Origin: UBA2645 sp044360285
Lineage (GTDB): Bacteria; Pseudomonadota; Alphaproteobacteria; Rickettsiales; UBA1997
Assembly (NCBI GenBank): GCA_044360285.1
Contig: JBIKKP010000006.1
Coordinates: 1 to 49,385, forward strand
Length of the DNA: 49,385 nucleotides
Reading direction: 5' to 3'
Shown here: piece by piece, positions 16,696 to 22,966 of the stretch
Numbering within the stretch: the stretch's first letter is position 1
How the letters are laid out: each line of letters begins with the position of its first letter
Notes under the pieces: generated by a model
The model's database searches: none
Seen by the model: the letters and a program-made list of their open reading frames with translations, nothing else
What the model was told of the DNA's origin: nothing
Made by a program: the position numbers and the translations under genes

Positions 16696-17316
16696 CTAGA
16701 GCGACCTTCCGCCGCCACGTTGATTTGGAGTATCCTGCAAAAACATCGCATTAGAAACTCCCATCGATCCAAAGGCCTCGTGGTCGCGATCTTGGCGCAA
16801 ATTGCGGAGTTTTTGTGAATAAGTAGTTTGTTGTCCTAAGCCTTGTCCATCTTGGCCTTGCTGTTGTCCTTTCCCTTTTTTTACCATTGTTGCCGCAGCT
16901 GCCGCCGCTTCTTTTCCCATCTTTTTTGCCTCAAGCTTCTGCTTTTTATATCTCCAGATCATCGCCTTAATACTCGATTTTTGGAAAGCATTTACCGAGC
17001 CCATTTTATCAACTTCCTCAGATCTTTCATCCCAAAAATCTTTGCTCGAAATTTCCTTGCGTTCTTCGGCTTCAAGTCCTCCGGTTTCATTATCCAAATT
17101 TCGTTGTTGATATCCTTCGGGGCGCACGCCGCTTTGGCGTAGAGCCTCAATTACTTCGTCAACTTCTTCTTTTTTCTCAGTTTTTTTCTCGTCTTTTTTC
17201 ACAAAACGCTGATCGCTTTCTTCGTCTTTCTTTTCGTAAGTGCTTGGCTTTGGCAGCGTTTCATCGCCAAAAAAACTTTTTCCTAAAATTGATTGGAACT
17301 GCTTTGGATCAGCCAT
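16696..17316 (-). CDS. Hypothetical hydrophilic protein, 206 aa
   Basis: Not recognised. I start it at the ATG at 17314-17316 (MADPKQFQSILGKSFFGDE) because the longer frame would overlap mfd by 56 bp, whereas this start overlaps it by only 8 bp. The protein is highly charged with a Lys/Glu-rich stretch (KKDEKKTEKKEEVDEVIEAL), a DFWDERSEEVDKMGSVNAF segment, an Ala/Lys helix (KKMGKEAAAAAATMVKKG) and a Gln/Gly-rich tail, with no membrane segment or signal peptide. Translational coupling to mfd is likely. Its conserved-looking middle (SIKAMIWRYKKQKLEAKKM) may be the functional part. Confidence 0.55.
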   Translation of the reverse strand: MADPKQFQSILGKSFFGDETLPKPSTYEKKDEESDQRFVKKDEKKTEKKEEVDEVIEALRQSGVRPEGYQQRNLDNETGGLEAEERKEISSKDFWDERSEEVDKMGSVNAFQKSSIKAMIWRYKKQKLEAKKMGKEAAAAAATMVKKGKGQQQGQDGQGLGQQTTYSQKLRNLRQDRDHEAFGSMGVSNAMFLQDTPNQRGGGRSL

Positions 17317-20300
17317 TGGCAAGGAGTTTTTCAAGTTTGTGGATTGTCGCATAACAAGCGGCAAGTTTTTGTTCTACCTGCATTTGCGCGGCGCTGTTAA
17401 TAAAAACAACACGCTGATTTGGCAAAAGTTTGATTTGGTTTTTGCTGCTAAAAATCATCTGCATCAATTTTTCAGGTGCGCCAAATTTATTTTCAAAAAA
17501 GCCAATTGTAATTCCGCTGGAGCTGACTTCAAGCCGCTCGATTCTAAGTTTCGCGCAAGCTGCTTTTAGTTTGGAAACTTCCATCAAATTTTTAATTTCT
17601 TGCGGAATTTTTCCGAAGCGATCGACCAATTCGTTGCTTAAATTTTCTTGTTCTTCGTCATTTTTTATCGCGGCGATTTTTTTGTAGAAGCTCATGCGCA
17701 GCGCCAAGTCAGCCATGTATTCTTCAGGAATCAGCAGCGAAATTCCGAGTTTCACCGTTATTGAAAAATCAATCACCGCGTCATCCTGAGCTTGTCGAAG
17801 GATGTCTTTTTGGGCATCATGCTTCGACAGGCTCAGCATGACATTATTGTTTTTTAAGCTTTCGATGGTCTCAAGCAGCATCTGCTGGTAAAGCTCTACA
17901 CCAGTTTCACGAACATGTCCTGATTGCTCGTCGCCAAGCAAATTGCCGCTGCCGCGAATATCCATGTCGTGCGAAGCGACACTAAATCCAACGCCAAGTG
18001 AATCGAGATTTTGCATCACTTCAAGTTTTTGCATAACTTCCTTCGCCGGTTTTTTGCGCGCATCAAGCATCAGATAGCAATAACCGCGAAGCTTGCCGCG
18101 GCCAACGCGTCCACGCAGTTGATAGAGTTGTGACAGACCAAACATTTCCGCTTTGTAAATAATCATCGTGTTGGCCTGCGTGATATCGATGCCCGATTCA
18201 ATAATCGTTGTTGAAAGCAGCATGTCGATTTTGCCATCAACAAAATCATTCATAATTGAATCAAGCTGCGTTGGCGTCATTTGGCCGTGTGCATGAGTGA
18301 TTTTAATTTCAGGCAATAAAATTTTTAGGCGCGGTTCCATTTCCTCAATATCGCGAATGCGCGGCACCACAAAAAAGATGCGGCCAGAGCGATTATATTC
18401 GCGCATCACGGCTTCGCGAACAATCACCGAATCGTAAGGCATAACGAAATTTCGAACTGCCAAACGATCCAAAGGCGGCGTTGAAATCAAACTCAAATCT
18501 TTCACGCCGGTTAGCGACATTTGCAGCGTACGCGGAATTGGTGTTGCAGAAAGCGTGAGAATGTGAACTTCGTTTCTCAGCTCTTTGAGTCGCTCTTTTT
18601 GGGCGACACCGAAATGTTGCTCTTCGTCAATTATCGCCAAAGTTAGGTTTTTAAATTTTACGCTTTTTTGCAGCAGCGCGTGTGTTCCAATGACGATTTG
18701 CACTTCTCCTGATTCAATGTCTTCGCGTATTTTTTTTGCGTCAGACGCTGAAACTAAACGTGAAAGTGGTGCAATTTTTATGCCACTTCCGGCAAAGCGT
18801 GTGGTGAAATTTTTGTAGTGTTGCCGCGCCAAAAGTGTTGTTGGCGTGATGATGGCGATTTGATGTTTCTCGCCACTTCCAACCACGCAAGCCGCTGCAC
18901 GCATTGCGACCTCAGTTTTTCCAAAGCCAACATCGCCGCAAACCAGGCGATCCATTGGTGAGCCTTTTTGCAAATCTTCTTCAACTTCCAAAATTGCTTG
19001 CTGCTGATCGTCGGTTTCAACGAAGCCAAAACTTGATTTAAATTCGTCGTAAAAATGTTGTTCGGGAATACAAATTGGTGCTTTTTTTAAATGGCGTGCC
19101 GCGGCGATTTTTAACAGTTCTTCGGCGGCAACTTTAATTCTTTTGCGAACTTTTTCGCGACGATTTTTCCACGCTGCAACACCAAGTCGATCAAGCTGAA
19201 TCAGCGGATTATCAGCGCCGTAGCGTGAGATTAAATTGATGTCATCAACAGGAACAAAAAGCGTTTCATTTCCACCATAAGCAATTTTCAACATCTCGGT
19301 TTTTATGCCGCCTGCAGAAACTGGTGTGATGCCTTCAAACCTGCCAATTCCGTGATCGCGGTGCACAACAAGTTCGCCAAGAGCAATTGCCAAACCTTCT
19401 TCAATCAAGCGCTGCGCGGCGGCTTTGTTGGTTTTTTTGCGGATAACTTTTTCACCAAAAAGCGCTTGCTCGCCAACTAAAATGAAGTCGGTTGAATAAA
19501 ATCCAAAGTGACATGGAAGCACAAAAAGAGCGGCTTTGCCACGGGTTACACCTGGCAAATCGTTGAAATTTTTTATTTCAACTGATGGAACGCCATAATC
19601 AAAAAAGATGCGCAAGATGCGTTCCATAAAGCTTTGTGACAGGCAAGCGAAAGCAAGTTTTGGTTTTTTCTCAAGTGAGGCGACGAAGTCTTTCATCAAC
19701 TCAATTGGATCTTTTTGATTGGTGCGGCCAGCAAGGGCAAAGTCTGGAACTGGCTTTAGCTCAAGATCAATGATGCGGCAATTTACGTTGGAATAGTCGA
19801 ATTTTTTGAATTCAATTGTGGTAATTTTTTCAAGATTTTGCCTTAACTCTTCCGCAGAAAAATAGAGCAAATCAGGAGCAATTGGATTATAAATTAAATC
19901 TTGCGAATGCTTCATTTCAGCGACTCGAGACTGATAGTATTCTTTGGTTAATTCCCACCTTTTTTGTGCCAGCAAAAAAATTTCTTCGCCAAAAAATGCT
20001 GCTGGTTTTTGCAAATAATCCAAAAAACTGACCAAACTTTCTTGGTAAAAAAGCGGCAGCCAATGTTCCATTCCTTGATAAGAGCGTCCTTCGGAAATGG
20101 CGCCATAGAGCTGATCATCAATTGCTGCACCAAACATGGCGCGATATTTTTGGCGGAAATTTTCGATAGTTTTTGCGCCAAGCAAAACTTCGCTCGCTGG
20201 CAAAATTTCAATTTGGCGCAGCGCTTCTTGCGTGATTTGTGTGACGGGATCGAAAATTTTTATCGACTCAACTTCATCACCAAAAAAATCGAGACGATAG

Positions 20301-20848
20301 CCAACCAAATCTGCCGCTTGCTGCATAACAATATCGATAATTCCACCACGCACCGCAAACTCGCCAACATTGTTGGCGCAAGCTTCGCGGATATACCCTT
20401 TGGCAACTAAAAATTCAGAAATTTGCGCTAATGAGGCCTTACTTCCAACCTGTAAATAGAGACCAAGATTATTGATTTGTGTTGGCTGTATGGTCTTTTG
20501 CAACAGCGCACCAACGGAAGTGATAACGAAAAATTTCTCGCCGCTTTTGCGTGAGGAGAGGCGGTAAAGTGCCTTGATGCGGCTGGCAAGAATCGCAGGT
20601 TTTGGCGAAGCGCGGTCATAAGCAAGGCAGTCCCAAGCATTAAAAATCAAGATTTCGCGTTCACATGAAAAGAAATTCAGCTGTTTGTAAATCGCTTCAA
20701 TTTGCGCGTCATTTTCGGCGATGAAAATGACGTCGCTGCTTGAGAAATTTTTTGAAATTTCTGCAGCGAGGAAACCTTGCGCGTCGGCTGGTACTTTGGT
20801 TAGAACGCAAGACTCGGCGATTTGTTTTAATTTTACTTTGTAGTCCAT
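17309..20848 (-). CDS. mfd: Transcription-repair coupling factor Mfd, 1179 aa, with an in-frame palindromic insertion
   Basis: Removes stalled RNA polymerase at DNA damage and recruits UvrA. The UvrB-homology module is N-terminal (ENVGEFAVRGGIIDIV and DFFGDEVESI); the RNA polymerase interaction domain lies near LVVHRDHGIGRFEGI. The translocase has Walker A GDVGFGKTEVAMRAA, DEEQHFG as the DEAD-type box, SATPIPRTL, STTIIESGIDITQANTMII and QLYQLRGRVGRG. The C-terminal TRCF domain is present (LRMSFYKKIA). Residues about 1003-1023 (VMLSLSKHDAQKDILRQAQD) come from a palindromic repeat inserted in frame between a helix and a strand of the C-terminal region. Repair functions with uvrD in the same window. 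Confidence 0.97.
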   Translation of the reverse strand: MDYKVKLKQIAESCVLTKVPADAQGFLAAEISKNFSSSDVIFIAENDAQIEAIYKQLNFFSCEREILIFNAWDCLAYDRASPKPAILASRIKALYRLSSRKSGEKFFVITSVGALLQKTIQPTQINNLGLYLQVGSKASLAQISEFLVAKGYIREACANNVGEFAVRGGIIDIVMQQAADLVGYRLDFFGDEVESIKIFDPVTQITQEALRQIEILPASEVLLGAKTIENFRQKYRAMFGAAIDDQLYGAISEGRSYQGMEHWLPLFYQESLVSFLDYLQKPAAFFGEEIFLLAQKRWELTKEYYQSRVAEMKHSQDLIYNPIAPDLLYFSAEELRQNLEKITTIEFKKFDYSNVNCRIIDLELKPVPDFALAGRTNQKDPIELMKDFVASLEKKPKLAFACLSQSFMERILRIFFDYGVPSVEIKNFNDLPGVTRGKAALFVLPCHFGFYSTDFILVGEQALFGEKVIRKKTNKAAAQRLIEEGLAIALGELVVHRDHGIGRFEGITPVSAGGIKTEMLKIAYGGNETLFVPVDDINLISRYGADNPLIQLDRLGVAAWKNRREKVRKRIKVAAEELLKIAAARHLKKAPICIPEQHFYDEFKSSFGFVETDDQQQAILEVEEDLQKGSPMDRLVCGDVGFGKTEVAMRAAACVVGSGEKHQIAIITPTTLLARQHYKNFTTRFAGSGIKIAPLSRLVSASDAKKIREDIESGEVQIVIGTHALLQKSVKFKNLTLAIIDEEQHFGVAQKERLKELRNEVHILTLSATPIPRTLQMSLTGVKDLSLISTPPLDRLAVRNFVMPYDSVIVREAVMREYNRSGRIFFVVPRIRDIEEMEPRLKILLPEIKITHAHGQMTPTQLDSIMNDFVDGKIDMLLSTTIIESGIDITQANTMIIYKAEMFGLSQLYQLRGRVGRGKLRGYCYLMLDARKKPAKEVMQKLEVMQNLDSLGVGFSVASHDMDIRGSGNLLGDEQSGHVRETGVELYQQMLLETIESLKNNNVMLSLSKHDAQKDILRQAQDDAVIDFSITVKLGISLLIPEEYMADLALRMSFYKKIAAIKNDEEQENLSNELVDRFGKIPQEIKNLMEVSKLKAACAKLRIERLEVSSSGITIGFFENKFGAPEKLMQMIFSSKNQIKLLPNQRVVFINSAAQMQVEQKLAACYATIHKLEKLLANG
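17780..17842. repeat. Palindromic element inserted in frame in mfd
   Basis: GTCATCCTGAGCTTGTCGAAG (17780-17800) and CTTCGACAGGCTCAGCATGAC (17822-17842) form an imperfect 21-bp inverted repeat. Reverse-strand translation gives VMLSLSKHDAQKDILRQAQ with an acidic tail. Translated repeats of this type are familiar from many bacterial genomes, and Rickettsia palindromic elements insert in frame in the same manner. Confidence 0.85.
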
Positions 20849-20888
20849 TTTATTGGTTTTTTACGTGGCTTGAAGTTTTCCCAGTTTG

Positions 20889-20914
20889 TTGTCCCGCACT
20901 TGTTGCGGGGTCCG
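20889..20914. repeat. Short palindromic repeat, third type (C)
   Basis: TGTCCCGCACTTGTTGCGGGG with TCCGG is a compact inverted repeat (CCCGCA...TGCGGG) of the kind scattered in many alphaproteobacterial genomes. It abuts family B copy B4, making a compound repeat between cobT and mfd. Confidence 0.6.
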
Positions 20915-20916
20915 GA

Positions 20917-21022
20917 GGCTCGGGCGGGGTTTGCAACCCCGCCCGAAACGTTCATGCCAAAGTTGCCAAGAACGCTGATATTTTTGCATGAACCTGTGGG
21001 CGGAGTTACAAACTCCGCCCAG
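20917..21022. repeat. Cloverleaf-like palindromic element, family B, copy B4
   Basis: 106 bp. GGGCGGGGTTTGCAACCCCG with CCC, TTCATGCCAAAG...TTTTTGCATGAA, and GGGCGGAGTTACAAACTCCG with CCC are the hairpins. The central hairpin has a longer loop than in B1. It separates the CobT-like gene from mfd. Confidence 0.85.
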
Positions 21023-21036
21023 CGATATTCCCAGTG

Positions 21037-22812
21037 TTACAGCAGATTCACAATTTTTTTAATCATTGCATCACCAAGCTCATCGAGATTTTTTATCGAA
21101 ATCGAGTTTCGATAAAAGTCTCCAATCTCATGGCCGATGCCGATTCCAACCACTTCGATTTTTGACTGTTTCTCGATTTTGTTAATCACGAAATGCAAAT
21201 GATCGGGCAAAATATCGCCGTCATTTGTGCTTAAAGTTGAGTCATCAACCGGCGTTCCGTCAGAAATTACCAACAGAATTTTTCGCTTTTCGCTTTGTTG
21301 CATCAAACGTCCACGAGCAAAGAGCAGGGCTTCGCCGTCGATATTTTCTTTCAAGATTCCTTCCTTCAACATCAATCCCAAATTCACTTTCGCCTGCTTA
21401 AAATTTTGACTGAAATGTTTGTAGATGATGTGACGCAGCTCGTTTAAGCGACCGGGATTTTTTATTTTTCCGTTAAGTTCCCACAATTTACGAACGCGGC
21501 CGCCTTTCCAGTCGGCAGTAGTAAAACCAATGATCTCAGTTTTGACGCGAAATTTTTCCAAAATTTTTGCAATAATTTCGCAGGCCATTGCGCTCATGAC
21601 AATAGGATTGCCGCGCATTGAGCCTGAATTATCGAGTAAAATTGTTAAAACTGTATTTTGATATTCGTGATTTTTGGAAGTGACCCAAATGTCGTCAGAC
21701 AAAGGGTTGGTGATGATTCGGCTGATTTTTTTGCGGTCTAAAACTCCTTGTGACGAGTCGAATTCCAGAAAAGAATTTTGTTTGGAAAGCAGCTTTTTTT
21801 TGAGCTGCAAAGTCATTTTTTTGGAAATACCAGAAAGCTTGCCTAGCTTTAAATCAAGCTGATCGCGCAGGTTTTCAAGCTCGTTTTTGGCAATTAATTT
21901 TTGCGGAAAAACAATTTCATCAAATTTACTGCTGTAAACTTTGTAAGCTTTTTTGAATTCGATTTTTTCTTTTTCGCTTACCTCTTGTAAATCAAGCTTT
22001 GCACTGTCTTTTTCGCTGAACTCTCCCTCGGAAATTTTTTGCTGTTTTTGCTCTTCCTGCGGAATTTCTTTCTCAGAATTTTCCTCTTCTTCTTTGCTTG
22101 CAAAGTCTTGATTTTCGCTGGTTTGCGAACCTTCGGCGCCAAAGTTTTCTAGATCATTTTGCGGTTTATTCGCCTGATCTTTCTTCTCTTTTTGCGACTC
22201 TTTTTCTTGCGCTTCTTCCTCGTTTTTAAGAAGCTCTAAAACCTCTTCAACAGACTCTGCAAAAGATTTTTGGTCATCGAGTTTTTTACTTAAATCATGA
22301 ATTTTTTTAAGCAGATTCTTGCTGATTTTTTTACTGAGTTCTTGCGAAAAAAAATCTGTTTTCAGCAAAGAAAAATCTGCAAAAACTTTTTTGATTAACA
22401 GCAGCGAAAGGTTGCTATTGCTGGCTTCAAGGTCTCTTTCAATTTTATCTAAAATGTTTTTTGCAGCGCCAAAATAAACTTCTTTCACCTTGCAAAGCAG
22501 GCGCGCTTTTTCGAACTCGTCGAAAAATTTTTGCTCTTCGCTTGAAGATTTTTTTGGATGAAGATTTTTTTGGTGAAAAAGTAAATAGCACGCAGCCAGA
22601 TCAGCAGAGGCGCGGTGAGATTTAATAAAAACTTCTTCACCACCTAAAATTTCAGGCAATACAACTTTTTCTTCTGCAGAAATTAAGTTCGAATTAAGTG
22701 AGAAAAAATTATTTTCGACATCGCTTCGAAACTCTGTTTGCAAGGCTTCGTTGCCAGTTATTGCTTGCAGCAGCGCGGTTAAATTATCTTTAATCTTTGC
22801 GTCGTTTTTCAT
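21037..22812 (-). CDS. cobT: CobT-like VWA-domain protein, 591 aa
   Basis: Resembles the CobT subunit of aerobic cobaltochelatase. In many alphaproteobacteria without cobalamin synthesis CobT-like proteins persist with an unknown chaperone-like role. The N-terminal domain matches CobT (SHRASADLAACYLLFH, EKARLLCKVKEVYFGAAKN); a Glu/Lys/Gln-rich acidic middle follows (about 220-310). The C-terminal von Willebrand A domain has a MIDAS motif DNSGSMRGNP, with VISDGTPVDDSTL and VVGIGIG. I chose the ATG at 22810-22812 because GGAGAGAATCTG places a good ribosome site 6 bases before it, and the longer frame's first 27 codons are entirely repeat DNA. The 3' part precedes repeats B4 and C. Confidence 0.88.
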   Translation of the reverse strand: MKNDAKIKDNLTALLQAITGNEALQTEFRSDVENNFFSLNSNLISAEEKVVLPEILGGEEVFIKSHRASADLAACYLLFHQKNLHPKKSSSEEQKFFDEFEKARLLCKVKEVYFGAAKNILDKIERDLEASNSNLSLLLIKKVFADFSLLKTDFFSQELSKKISKNLLKKIHDLSKKLDDQKSFAESVEEVLELLKNEEEAQEKESQKEKKDQANKPQNDLENFGAEGSQTSENQDFASKEEEENSEKEIPQEEQKQQKISEGEFSEKDSAKLDLQEVSEKEKIEFKKAYKVYSSKFDEIVFPQKLIAKNELENLRDQLDLKLGKLSGISKKMTLQLKKKLLSKQNSFLEFDSSQGVLDRKKISRIITNPLSDDIWVTSKNHEYQNTVLTILLDNSGSMRGNPIVMSAMACEIIAKILEKFRVKTEIIGFTTADWKGGRVRKLWELNGKIKNPGRLNELRHIIYKHFSQNFKQAKVNLGLMLKEGILKENIDGEALLFARGRLMQQSEKRKILLVISDGTPVDDSTLSTNDGDILPDHLHFVINKIEKQSKIEVVGIGIGHEIGDFYRNSISIKNLDELGDAMIKKIVNLL

Positions 22813-22966
22813 CAGATTCTCTCCAAATACCCGTCGTCTTTGGCCTGAAGGGCCGAGGATCTCGTTTTGTTTAGCTTCGAAGTTAAAACGCACAAGATCC
22901 TTGAATTGCTGCGCAATTCAAGGATGACGAGGTTGGGAGTTGCGTCGTTTTTCATCAAATTCTCTC
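22797..22966. repeat. 27-bp direct duplication flanking element A2 (dnaE/cobT junction)
   Basis: The 27 bases at 22797-22823 and at 22940-22966 differ at a single position (G versus A). On the minus strand each reads GAGAGAATYTGATGAAAAAC, then GACGCAA: the last dnaE codons with TGA overlapping the ATG of cobT. One copy ends dnaE; the other provides cobT with ribosome site and start. The 116 bp between the copies are almost entirely element A2. Confidence 0.85.
22832..22930. repeat. Palindromic element, family A, copy A2
   Basis: About 99 bp: CGTCGTCTTTG on the left and CAAGGATGACGA on the right, with GGCCTGAAGGGCC and GAATTGCTGCGCAATTC as hairpin tips and GAGGATCTCG/CAAGATCC as inner arms. 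It lies in the gap between dnaE and cobT. Confidence 0.85.

Noticed and set aside
22813..22893. Longer CobT start at 22893
   Set aside because: The extra codons are the palindromic repeat read through; the ATG at 22812 has a good GGAGAG ribosome site.
22832..22930. Family A elements as plain rho-independent terminators
   Set aside because: No T-run follows on either strand, and a copy overlaps coding sequence; they may still attenuate transcription but do not fit the standard form.
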